Assembly (NCBI GenBank): GCA_023512835.1
Contig: CM042090.1
Coordinates: forward strand, 5,301,826-5,365,825
Direction of reading: 5' to 3'
Source of the DNA: Taxillus chinensis
Taxonomy: Eukaryota > Streptophyta > Magnoliopsida > Santalales > Loranthaceae
Length of the DNA: 64,000 bases
Position numbers and translations under genes: made by a program
Shown here: one piece after another, positions 1 through 10,000 of the stretch
Numbering within the stretch: the first letter of the stretch is position 1
Layout: the number at the start of each line of letters is the position of its first letter
The notes under the pieces: model-generated
Database searches by the model: none
Told to the model about the DNA's origin: nothing
What the model saw: only the letters and a program-made list of their open reading frames with translations

Positions 1-396
1 CTCTAAGGGTTTTCAAACCTTACAACCAGTGAACTTGAATTATGCATTGCAACAACATAACAAATCTTACCACAAGCCTAATTGGCTTTTACTATAAAAC
101 CACACAGAGAGGTGAATAACAGATTGATGCTTGACGTTCTATAACACACTCCCTACATTAGAAACCAATGCAAAATGAAAAATAATACTGATTTGGTTTT
201 TGCTTATTTCATTCTTCTTTTGTCATCAACAGATAAGTAGAGGAGAATAATTCTTTGTTTTTTTTCTTATTTTCTTGTATACATGCATATGTTTTTGATA
301 GTGTGTTATCAATGTTACTCAATGAATATTTTCTTTTGTTTTTGTTTTTATTTGTTTTCAGTGGCCTTTTACCTTAATAATTTTGTTAAGATAGTG
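1..396. other. Unassigned flank left of the truncated gypsy element
   Basis: AT-rich sequence with no convincing reading frame. The integrase frame entering from the right stops at 397 just after its zinc-binding motif, so the integrase core that should lie here is missing. I see no LTR, terminal repeat or gene. Confidence 0.4.
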
Positions 397-720
397 TTAC
401 AGGTATAATAAACATCTGTCACAAGATTTAATAAACGTGTAAGTATCTTTAAACATCGTCGGCCAAAAGAAACCACTATGTAGAATTTTTGAAATAGTCC
501 TTTGAACTCCAAAATGGCCTACATAATCTGAAGCATGACAATGATATAAGATACTTTGCACATGATCCTCTAGTATACAACGTCTGATCATCTGATCTGC
601 ACAGTTCCTGTAAAGGAAGAGATCATCCCATATATAACGCTTCATATCATGAAAAAACCTTTTCTTTTGTTGAGAAGTGAATTCCGTAGGAAAAATTTGA
701 CAAGCATGATAATTCATAAT
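397..720 (-). pseudogene. Gypsy integrase zinc-binding domain, truncated
   Basis: Minus-strand frame carrying an H2C2 integrase N-terminal domain: the histidine pair in YHCHASDYVGHFG and the downstream cysteine pair in KSCDRC, with FFWPTMFKD between them. The layout is that of Athila/Tat-type Ty3/gypsy integrases. The domain would help bind the cDNA ends before insertion. The frame stops a few residues after CDRC and no catalytic core follows, so integrase is destroyed. It continues the same pol whose RNase H, RT and protease lie at 721-3032. Confidence 0.85.
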
Positions 721-1488
721 ATCAGCAAACTATGGCAATGTTACATCACAAGCAAACAACTGCTCATCAGGAAATAAAGCTTGAATCTCTATCTCTTTAT
801 TATCCCCTTCTCTTAATCGAGAAAGGTGATCAGCTACTCTGTTAGCTAAGCCTTTCATGTCCTTGATTTCCAAATCAAATTCCTGTAAGAGCAAGACCCA
901 ACGAATTAAGCACGGCTTCATATCCTTTTTCCCAAATAGGTATCGAATGGCAACATGATCCATGTATACAATCATTTTAGACCCCAACAGATAAGGTCTA
1001 ATTTTTTCATAAGCAAACACCACAGCTAACAGTTCCTTTTCCGTGGTGGTGTAATTCTACTGAGCCTCTATCAGAGCCTTACTAGCATAATAGATTACCC
1101 TGAACATCTTGTCCTTTTGTTGTCCTAATATAGCTCCTACAGCATAATCGCTGGCATCACACATTAATTCAAATGGCAATGTCTAGTCTGGTGTTGCAAT
1201 TACTAGAGCAGAAGTGAGCTTCTCTTTCAAAAATTTAAATGCTGACATGCAATCAGCAGTAAAATGAAAAGGAATATCCTTTTCCAACAAAGTACTCAAA
1301 GGTTTAGCAATTTCAAAAAAATTCATAATAAACCTTCGATAGAAACTAACGTATCCTAAAAAACTTCTAACTCCTTTCACATTGGTTGGAGGAGTCAATT
1401 TTTCAATGATAGATATCTTAACTCTGTCCACCTCCAACTTAGCAGCAGAAATTTTATGGCCCAACATAATGCCTTCCTGGGCCATAAA
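721..1488 (-). pseudogene. Gypsy RT connection and RNase H
   Basis: Minus strand. The first part reads as the end of RT (VRSFLGYVSFYRRFI, then KPLSTLLEKD). RNase H follows with its first catalytic block CDASDYAVGA near 1140-1170, then [17 protein letters not shown] and the [10 protein letters not shown] block. VADHLSRL marks the domain end. Stop codons interrupt the frame near 1181, 1060 and 720, so it cannot make a full polyprotein. Order and spacing match a standard gypsy pol (RT, RNase H, integrase), here degenerate but not rearranged. Confidence 0.87.
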
Positions 1489-2150
1489 CTGTCACTTCTC
1501 CCAATTAAGAACCAAGTGCTTTTCTTCACACCGTTTCAAAACAATGATTAAAGTGTTCAAACAGATATCAAAAGATGACCTATAAATAGAAAAGTCATCC
1601 ATAAATACCTCCATAATTTCTTCCACCAAACCATGGAAGATAGCCATCATGCACCACTGAAACGTTACTGGTACATTATAGAGCCCAAACGGCATCCTCC
1701 TGAAAGCGTACGTGTCGAATAGGCACGTGAATGTCATGTCCTCCTGATCACTAGGGGCAATGACTATTTGGTTGTAACCTGAATAGCCATCTAAAAAATA
1801 GTAATGGGAAAAGCCAGCCAGATGATCTAACATATGATCAATGAAAGGTGAGGGAAAACGATCCTTTCTTATGGCTGTATTTAATTTTCTATAATCAATA
1901 CATACTCTCCAGCCAGTAATTGTCCTGGAGAGAATCAATTCATTATCCTCATTATTCACCACTGTCATTCTCCCTTTCTTAGGGACAACTTGAATAGGGC
2001 TGACCCACTGGCTATCTGATATAGCATAGATGATGCCAACATCCAACCATTTAATTACCTCTTTACGAACCACCTCCTTTATTGTTGGATTAAGTTTTCG
2101 TTGGTGCTCTCTGATGGCTAAAAATTCTCTTCCATCAATATTTTATGCAT
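1489..2150 (-). pseudogene. Gypsy reverse transcriptase core
   Basis: A long minus-strand frame contains the RT core: IKWLDVGIIYAISDSQWVSP, then WRVCIDYRKLN, FLDGYSGYNQI, FRRMPFGLYNVPVTFQ and the catalytic box FMDDFS, which keeps the two metal-binding aspartates. A short hydrophilic insert (near VVNNEDNEL) before the WRVCIDYRKLN block is typical of Athila-like RTs. Upstream codons (HQRKLNPTIKEVV) extend it past the first methionine. The domain is nearly intact but isolated by stops on both sides, so it is a recent relic rather than an active gene. Confidence 0.9.
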
Positions 2151-3032
2151 ACACACTGTTGGACTTATTCCTTTAATATCATCTAAAGTCCAACCTAGTG
2201 CTCCTTTATGATCCCCTAGAACTTCTAATAACATGCCCTTCTCTTCCTCATAAAGCCTTGTAGCTACGATAACAAGGTAAGCACTGGTATCATCTAAGAA
2301 TTCATATCTTAAATGCTATGGCAATTGCTTCAATTCTAGAAGGACTGGTGTAGAGGTTTCCTCAAAAATAGATAGTTCAGCCACTTCTCCCTATAATGGC
2401 TCTTCATAGTAAGTGCCTCCTAATAGATCACAGTAGCTAATTTGTTGGTCCATATCCTCTATTATTATGTCTTCTAAAGAGAACTCATCAATGCAGTTGG
2501 CTACTAAATCTTGCCAATAACAACTCGCTGCATTCTCTTGTGGATATTGAATGGATTGAGCCATATGGAATACAATTGCCACTTTATCCATGTGAAGAGT
2601 GAGAGCTCCATGCTGGACATTTATCATAGCACATCCTGTCCTCAAGAATGGACTACCAAGGATGAGCTGTATTCCCCAGTCCTCTTCTATATCCAACACT
2701 GCAAAATCAACCGAAAAAATAAACTTGTCCACCTTGACGAGTACATCCTCTAAAATTCCCTCCGAAGCTTTGGCTAACCTATCTGCTAGCTGTAAAGAAA
2801 TTGAAGTGGGCTTCATATCTTGTAAGCCTAACGTACGACAGATCTCCAAAGGCATGATATTAATGCTAGACCCTAGATCACAAAGAGCTCTTTCAAATCT
2901 AGAGCCTCTTATTATAGAAGGTACTGTAAAACTCCCTAGATCTAAAAGTTTTGGCGGTAATTTTTGGCGCAGCACAGTGCTACACTGATGGGTAGGTGCC
3001 ACCAACTCATGATCTTCATGTCGTCTTTTCAT
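2151..3032 (-). pseudogene. Gypsy aspartic protease region
   Basis: Minus strand. From 3032 the frame reads into PPKLLDLGSFTVPSIIRG, then ALCDLGSSINIMPLEICR, in which D-L-G stands in the position of the retropepsin catalytic triad (normally D-S/T-G). ILGSPFLRTG and the tail NCIDEFSLEDI follow. This is the Athila/Tat protease arrangement. 2151-2390 is a broken linker towards RT. At about 3040 the frame runs into a hAT-like element, so gag of this copy is absent. Compare the related plus-strand protease at 5230-6501. Confidence 0.82.
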
Positions 3033-3044
3033 TGCGACTATATC

Positions 3045-3558
3045 CTTTGGTTTAGTTTGAAACCGAATAATATATCAGTTTGGTTTGATTTGAGATTTCA
3101 TAACTGCGGTTTTAACCGAATCGGACCAAATAATATTATTATTTACTTATTTTCTATTTTTATTTTTATATTTTGAAATTTATTTATTTAAGATTGTTTG
3201 CAAATACTTAATGTGTTGTGTTTGTGATTTATATTATCCAATTTTGAGACTTATAATTATAAATTTAACATATATTAGTATTGATATTCTTACACATTAT
3301 TTACTTCTTTTTATTTTACATCATTTCAACTTTAAGAACTCAAAAATTGATGAATCAAACTGACTCAAACCGATCTAAACTGACCATCTTTCAAACCATC
3401 AGTTTAAACCGAACCAAACCAAACCGAATCAATTCGGTCCGGTTTGGTTTGGTCCAAGCAACAAGTTTGGTTTAGTTTGATTTTATCCAAACTGAAACAA
3501 ATCAAATTAGTTTGAAAAATGGCTTAAACCTACCCAAACCAAACCGATTTCATCCCTA
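3045..3558. mobile_element. hAT-like non-autonomous element (GGTTTGG type)
   Basis: About 0.5 kb built from inverted copies of a GGTTTGGTTT/AAACCAAACC motif, with a palindromic core near 3400-3460. The right end reads TTTCATCCCTA, so the terminus in the other direction is TAGGGATGAAA, as in many plant hAT MITEs. The left end lacks the matching terminus and no 8-bp target duplication was found, so it is truncated or was cut during the rearrangement that joined the two gypsy relics. Confidence 0.6.
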
Positions 3559-3735
3559 ACTGAAGGGAAAGGTCAATGAGTAGTCTTATAGCTAGGATAG
3601 GCCATAGTTAACGCTCAGTATCCCTGACCACTCACATTCAGGTACTATATCCGATCAATGGTGTTTGACCACTATTTAGGGATTTAAAGGAAAACTGTGT
3701 GAGCCACAAATTTTGAACTCAAACTAGCAGTGATA

Positions 3736-4560
3736 GGCATGGTTGGTCAACACACTTTCAGTGGGTCTCCATTGGAGGACCCAAACGATCATTTGTCTAT
3801 GTTCCTAGGGATTTCTGACATGGTCAAAATTAATGGAGCATCATAGGATATGATCAGATTGAAGTTTTTTCCATTTCCCTCAGAGACAACAGAGTTGGTT
3901 GATAAGCATGCAGCCAAGTAGTATTACTACTTAGAATGAGATGGCTTAAAAGTTCTTAGCAAAGTTCTTCTCACTGGCTAAAACAGCCCAGTTTAGGAGT
4001 GAAATCAGTCGATTTAATACAGTATGATTAGGAATATTTTGGTGAGGTGTGGGTGAGATTTAAAGATCTCATTAGAAGATGTCCACAACATGGGTTACCT
4101 GACTGGAATCAAGTTCATATTTTCTATTTGAGATTGGTAGCACAAGAAAGACTAGTAGTTAATGCTGGAGATTCTTTTATGAATAAAAGTCCTAGTAAGG
4201 TGATTGTTTTGTTTGATGCCACGACATTGAATAACTATCAATGGCCTATCGAGAAAAATAATACAAGAATGGTAATTGGACTATACAGGGAAGGAAAGAT
4301 CCTATGGAGAAGTTCACCTCGAGGTTGGAGACACAACTCAATACTTTATCCCAACAAATGGTAGGATTGGTGAAGAGAGAAACTGATGGCATACCAGAAG
4401 CAGGTAGGCATCATCTAGTATTGAACCGTTAGAGGAGGTTCAATACGTGGGTAATATAAGCTATTATTAGAAGTCAAATAAAAATTATCAAACTAGTCTG
4501 GCACCTCAATATTATCATCCCAATAACAGGTATCATAAGAATTTCTCATATGCTAATTAG
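3736..4560 (+). pseudogene. Gypsy gag remnant, Athila/Tat type
   Basis: Plus strand. Readable blocks: FSGSPLEDPNDHLSMFLGI, then IRLKFFPFPSET, then VRFKDLIRRCPQHGLPDWNQVHIFY, the latter diagnostic of the Athila/Tat retrotransposon gag. Further on (about 4500-4560) comes a PQYYHPNNRYHKNFSYAN-like tail, also typical. Several stops and frameshifts break it. Gag would form the capsid. Its orientation is opposite to the pol at 397-3032, so the two are different copies or halves of an inversion. Confidence 0.75.
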
Positions 4561-5229
4561 AAAAATGTGTTAAATCAATAGCTAGCATAATAGCCTCAGT
4601 TAGGGTTTTGTAATTAACTCAGTACATGGACAAGGAGAAAGAGAAGGATGACGATGATTTGAGGGTAGTGTCGATTTTATGAAGACAACATAAGCCCATT
4701 TTCAACAGAATGAGTCTAAGTTGGATGATATCAGTATCTACGTGAGAGATATGGGTTCTAAAATGAAGTCCATACAATAGCAAATGGGCCAGATTGCCAA
4801 CGCTATGAACGCTTCGTAGAAGGGATCTTTTCCAAGTAATATTGAAATTAATCATAATGAGCATTGTAAGGCCATCACACTCTGAAGTGGCAAGGAGTAA
4901 AAACATGAAAAATGTCCAGAAGAAGGGTAAAGAGTAGAGAATAGTTGAGACTCAATTTAAGGGGAAGATAACATTAGAGGAGGAGGTTGTTCAACCTAGC
5001 ATTCATTTTAAGGAGAAACCACCTTTGATTAAGACATCGATCCCTTACCCTCGAAGGTTTAGGAAAAGTAAAAATGCAACTCAATATTCCAAGTTTTTGG
5101 AAATTTTTAAAAGGATAAAAATAAACATATCCTTCTTAGAGGTATTGGAACAGATGCCTAAATATTCCAAAAGATGGTACTACTCACACACCAATGTAGT
5201 ATGGTTTTACAGTTACATCACCACCTAAG
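4561..5229 (+). other. Degenerate gag-protease linker
   Basis: Sequence between the gag remnant and the protease of the plus-strand gypsy element. Translations are lysine/glutamate-rich and full of stops. No motif is recognisable, as expected for the poorly conserved gag C-terminus. Confidence 0.4.
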
Positions 5230-6501
5230 CTCTATAATCCTGGGAGTTTTAAACTCCCAACAATTATCAGAGATAAGATATTTGAAGGTTCACTATGTGA
5301 TCTGGGTGCCAGTATCAACTTAATATCGTTAATGGTTTACAAGAAGTTAGGTTTCCATAGAATAAAGCCCACTTCTATCTCATTAAAACTCACTGATAAA
5401 AGCCACAAAAGGCTAGAGGGATTCATCGAGGATATGTTAGTTAAGGTTGACAAGTTTATCTTTAGGGGTGACTATAGGAATTTTTATTAGGGTGTTCAAT
5501 ATTGGTTACAAAGATTTTATTATATCAAATACTATCGAGGCATAACCACAAATGATAATACTTAAATACTAAAAACATCAAAACTAGATATTCATGTATT
5601 TCGAATTTCCTGAATCAAAACCTGAATAATTCAAATTCCAATTGAAATTATTTATGACACAATATCAACTTATTAATTATAAAAAGGAATAAATAACAAT
5701 TAAAATTGAAAAAAAGAACTAAGGGGGTTGAAGCCAATCACGCCAGAAGTCCAAACAATGGAGTCATTGGCCTCAGATAAAACTAGGATGGCGCCAAGGA
5801 ATAAAAGGTGGAGTCACTGTCATTGATTGGTGCTTCCCATTAGCCACCCAAATTTTGAAGCAAGAATTTCAGATCCAAAGGCAATATTAGTTGGCAACTT
5901 GACTAGTGGCATGAGCCAACGGCGATGGATAAGCCTGTTGTCTGGGCAGTTGGGATCAAGTGGACTAGTGGTGTCGTGTAACTTCGATAATTTGACTTGC
6001 GACTCAGGTGCTCAATGACTGTTACAAATTTAGTGTTTAGGTCAACTGGTCAATAAGGCAAGAGATTGATCATGAAATCAAGGTATGCAAAGAACGATGT
6101 GGTTCATGTTTAATTTTTTTCCTAATATTTAATTATATATATATATATATAAACAAGAGACAGAGGTGGGGCCAGGGTATACAATTGCACACCCTGAAGC
6201 AAGCATAGTGTCACCCCTATTTATCTTCCTAATTAACTTTATGTTACTAGATATGGATGAAGACCAAGGAATCCAATTAATCCTTGGAAAACTATTTTTA
6301 CGAACAGGAAAAGCTCTTATAGATGTTAACCAAGGAGCCCTAACACTCAAACTTGACAATAGAATCTTTAGAATGGTTAAAGTTATGCATCATCTAGCAG
6401 AGGATTTTACCACCTGCAATTTGCTAGATTCAATGGCTAATTGTATAGATGATTATTTCGCCGATAATATCTTCACTGGTGATTACTTCTTCCTTGCATA
6501 A
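5230..6501 (+). pseudogene. Gypsy protease split by a hAT insertion
   Basis: Plus strand. The first part (about 5230-5462) reads PPKLYNPGSFKLPTIIRD, LCDLGASINLISL and EDMLVKVDKFIF. The second part (6220-6501) resumes with LLDMDEDQGIQLILGKLFLRTG and LDSMANCIDDYF. The two halves match the uninterrupted minus-strand protease at 2151-3032 in order and spacing. The break is exactly where a 757-bp element with an 8-bp target duplication sits (5463-6219). The frame ends at 6501 and RT does not follow. Confidence 0.82.
5463..6219. mobile_element. hAT-type non-autonomous element with 8-bp TSD
   Basis: 757 bp. The terminal inverted repeat TAGGGGTGAC is perfect over 10 bp at both ends (starting at 5463 and ending at 6219). 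The target duplication TTTATCTT is perfect over 8 bp (5455-5462 and 6220-6227). An 8-bp TSD and a TAGGG-type terminus are hallmarks of the hAT superfamily. A second, subterminal inverted pair (AGGGTGTTCAATATTGG against the reverse of CAATTGCACACCCT) lies inside. No transposase is visible. Confidence 0.88.
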
Positions 6502-6660
6502 ACCAATTTTTATTTTAACTAACCATTAAGATTGAATATTAAACCAGTGCTTGACCTCCATAATGCAGAATTATACCAGGGTTTGATATTTTGGGTTGTA
6601 AATTTACTATCTTTTTCAACTTGATTTGTACACTTGTAGCACACACTTTTCATGTATTAT

Positions 6661-7560
6661 GTAGCATATAATGATTTGAAGAATGCTATTAATGCAACCA
6701 AATAGTTTCTTGTAAGCCATTTCAAACTCAAGGATATGGGCCTACTCAAAATTTTCCTCAGTATCGAAGTTGCTCGCTAAAAAAAGGGTTTGTTCTCTCA
6801 CATAGAAAATATGTATTGGACATGCTGAAAGATATTGGTGTTCTTGGTTCAAAGCTGGCACGAGTTCCCCTTGAGTCTAATATACAACTCATCAAGGATA
6901 AAAGGGAGTCATTGTTGGATCCAACACAATACATATGACTCATTGGACATTTGATTTACCTTATCTTCACAAGACTTGACCTAACATATGTGGTCCATGT
7001 CCTAAGTCAATATATGGACAAGCCACGCACACTACATCTAAAAGCAGCACATCGAGTGCTGAAATATCTAAAGGGAACTCTGGGTCAAGGAATCTTGTAT
7101 CCAGTAACTAGAAAACTGAACCTTACAGTATACTACCCAGACACGAGATGATCAACAACAGAATTCTACATGCTCATGGGAGAGGCGCTAATTTTTGGAG
7201 AACAAAAAAATAACATACGGTTTGAAGAAACAACAGTGAGACTGAGTATAAGTCCATGGTAGTTTCAAGCTGTAAAGTTATATGGTTGACAAGTCTTCTG
7301 CATGATTTTCATGTACATTAAAAGTTTTTGGTAATAATGTTTTCTAATAACAAGACAGCAATCCATATAGCGTCAAATTTGGTCATCCATGAACGAGACA
7401 AGCATAAGAGATCAATTGTCATGTTGTGCAAAAAAAAAGGTGGCACAAAAACTAATGACAACACACCGTATTCAAACGGAACAACAGCCAACCAATTTAT
7501 TCATAAAATCTTTACTGGTAAAATAATTTCTATTCCTTCCATCCAAGTTGGGTGTAATTA
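6661..7560 (+). pseudogene. Ty1/copia RT-RNase H remnant
   Basis: Plus strand. Recognisable blocks in order: HFKLKDMG, then LSHRKYVLDMLKDIG, then YLIFTRLDLTYVVHVLSQYM, then HLKAAHRVLKYLKGTLGQGI, and the RNase H end SNNKTAIHIASNLVIHERDKH. These are the conserved C-terminal parts of plant copia pol. Stops occur at several points (for example near 6777, 6939 and 7150). The catalytic YVDD part of RT is not present. A copia-type LTR follows directly. Confidence 0.85.
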
Positions 7561-7585
7561 ACATACATGCCAACTCAATGGGGAG

Positions 7586-7784
7586 TATTGAAGGAAAGAA
7601 ATCATCTAGATGTTAAGATTGTATTGATTAGCTTCAATTATGATATCAAAATCATTGTAATACCTACTTAGAATATTTTTGATTTTCTCTTCAGAATAGA
7701 AATTCTCTTATATAAAGTTGTAATGTATTAACATTCAATATACATCAAGATATTCAATATTTCTTCAAGTATGTTGATTCTACA
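7586..7784 (+). mobile_element. Copia 3' LTR
   Basis: About 200 bp following a purine-rich tract (ATGGGGAG, 7579-7585) immediately after the copia RNase H end. It contains a TATA-like CTTATATAAAG near 7709 and ends in GATTCTACA, a common copia LTR end. The first base pair is TA rather than TG, probably by mutation. The 5' LTR is not in the window, so the element is 5' truncated. Confidence 0.6.
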
Positions 7785-8705
7785 TAAATACACTAACTTA
7801 AAGTTTGCTTTAAGTATTTGTACGTGTAGTGTATCCAGACCAATTCTCTTAATTTAATTATTGAAGGTTACATGAGTTATTTAACGTTTATTACATGACC
7901 AACAAGTCAATCTTGATTTTATTTAAATATTTATATAGTTATTTTTTCTTTGAATGATAAATACTTTCATCTTTTTATAAACAACATAGATATTAAGCCG
8001 GATGAATTATTCGGATTCGCAATTGAATGATGATATGGTGCAATATCAGTCATATGATGTGACTTGTAATCAAATTTTAAAAAATCTTAAGGTGGAAAGG
8101 ATATAATAACTTATCCTTGAGATAAGTTAAACGATAGCTTATATTTGATTATGTGAAGGTCGTATTATCGATGTAACAAAGATATGATCATTCTAATTAT
8201 AATTAGTCTTCATTTGGAGTCTAAAATTCTTAGGTGGCATTATAGTAATACTCTTTAGGTTAATAAGGAGTTAATTAGTCAAATAAGAAATAAACTATTA
8301 TTTTATTATAATTAGGATGAGGGAGGATGACCATATAAATTGGGAGGATGTTTTAGGTTTTCATTATTGATTTAAACACTCTTTGAGAGTCCTAGCTGTC
8401 ACAAGAGAGAAGAAGAGGACGAGGAAGGTCATAACTTGGCATTTAGAGATTGTTCTTAGGCATTGTTAATGTTTTAGTTATTTTTGGAGGTTCGGGTAGG
8501 TGATTTTGTCATCCTAAATCTCTTATGAGGTTTAACCATGTCTAGGGTTATTTAAAACGAGATTTGAATATCAATTGAATAACTTTAGCATGTAAATATG
8601 ATAAAAAAAACTATAAATGGTAACCTGGGATTAAAAACTGTGTTAGGATTGATGTAGTCATGTTCTTGATTGATAGACATGCTAGATTTGATTAATTGAT
8701 ATTTA
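7785..8705. other. Host sequence of the TRIM, possibly old LTR DNA
   Basis: AT-rich, no coding frame. It holds a TATA-like CCATATAAATTGGG near 8331 followed by a GA-rich stretch (about 8400-8430), an arrangement seen in LTR promoters. No LTR ends could be fixed, so this is a weak suggestion only. Confidence 0.3.
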
Positions 8706-8710
8706 AGGAC

Positions 8711-9375
8711 TGTAACAGTCCAAGACACCCGTAGCCCGATATTGTTCCGATTTAGGTCACTGCCTGCACAACTTTTGTTTTTTGTAGTGCCCACTAACAT
8801 CCCAAAAAGCGTCATTCAAAGTGGCATAAGGTCCATCTAATGATACTGTCCCCTTTGGCTACAGGCTATAGGCGCCATGCCTGGCTCCTTGGACCCCTCA
8901 GGGTTTTAAACACGCCTTACTAGAGAGGTCTCCATGCCCTCTTTATGAGACATGTTTCGTTATCCCCTCGGTCTGATGTAGGACATGTAAAAATCCACAG
9001 ACTCCATAATCCACCCCCCTTAGGAGGCCCACATCCCCGTGAGGCTATAGCACATCAACTCGGATCCCCAACTCTAATACCATCTGTAACAGTCCAAGAC
9101 AACCGTAGCCCGATATTGTTTCGCTTTGGGTCACTGCCCACACGGCTTTTATTCTTGGTAGTGCCCATTAACACTCCAAAACGCATCATTCAGAGTGGCG
9201 CATCGATCTATCTAACGCTACTGTCCCCTTTGGCTACAGTCTACAAGCGTCATGCCTGGCCCCCTTATAGTTTTAAACGTGTCTTACTAGAGAGGTCTCC
9301 ACGGCTTCTTTATGAGGCACGCTTCGTTCTCCCCTCAGTCCGATGTGGGACTTGTGAAAATCTACAGACTCTACA
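8711..9375 (-). mobile_element. Complete TRIM, 665 bp, minus orientation
   Basis: Two direct LTRs (8711-9006 and 9085-9375, both TG...CA, about 290 bp) enclose only 78 bp. On the minus strand the LTR ends in GTTACA, followed two bases later by TGGTATTAGAG, a near match to the initiator-Met tRNA primer site TGGTATCAGAGC. A polypurine tract (AGGGGGGTGG) abuts the other LTR. The 5-bp target duplication AGGAC (8706-8710, 9376-9380) is perfect. There is no coding capacity, so it must move in trans. Confidence 0.9.
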
Positions 9376-9380
9376 AGGAC

Positions 9381-10000
9381 GATGTTTTAAGATTTGAAGA
9401 CAAGGTTTAAGTGTAATAGTTGACTTGGGATCGAACTAGGTTGAACTAAGGTTAGGGCATAACATGATGGCACGGTGACACAACTTGTGCATGGTATGTG
9501 CATTTGGACCATGTATGATACTTGCAAACTTGGTTAATTGTTTTATGAACTTGCTTTTGAGGCTAATTTTATATTCCCTAAATTAATTATTTGTTTTTGT
9601 AAGCCAATCATATTGATTGATTGTTCTCATAATACGGTAGTAATATTATTTATTTTGATATGTGTTTGTAATTGAACTTGGAACATAGAGGGCTAGTTGC
9701 ATTTATGTTAAATGTGGGTAGGTCACTAATCAGCAGGACACCACCTATACATAAATAAAAAAAGTTGTCAACAGGTTACTACTAAAGGAGGGTAGGAAGG
9801 GCGACGCCATATGTTATGGGTAGGTCATCACATGTTTGTGAACTTGATGAGATAGACTTAAATAAACTTCAAACAACTAATTAGATTCAAATAAACTCTA
9901 AACAAAAGCCAAAGTAAAATGACACATTACATCAATAATAATTCTAAGTCTTCAAAATATAATTCTAAGGATGCTTGAAGCGGGCCACTAAAATTGTAGA
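9381..10000. other. Continuation of the TRIM's host sequence
   Basis: AT-rich with a few GC patches. No reading frame, terminal repeat or known domain was seen. Confidence 0.3.
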
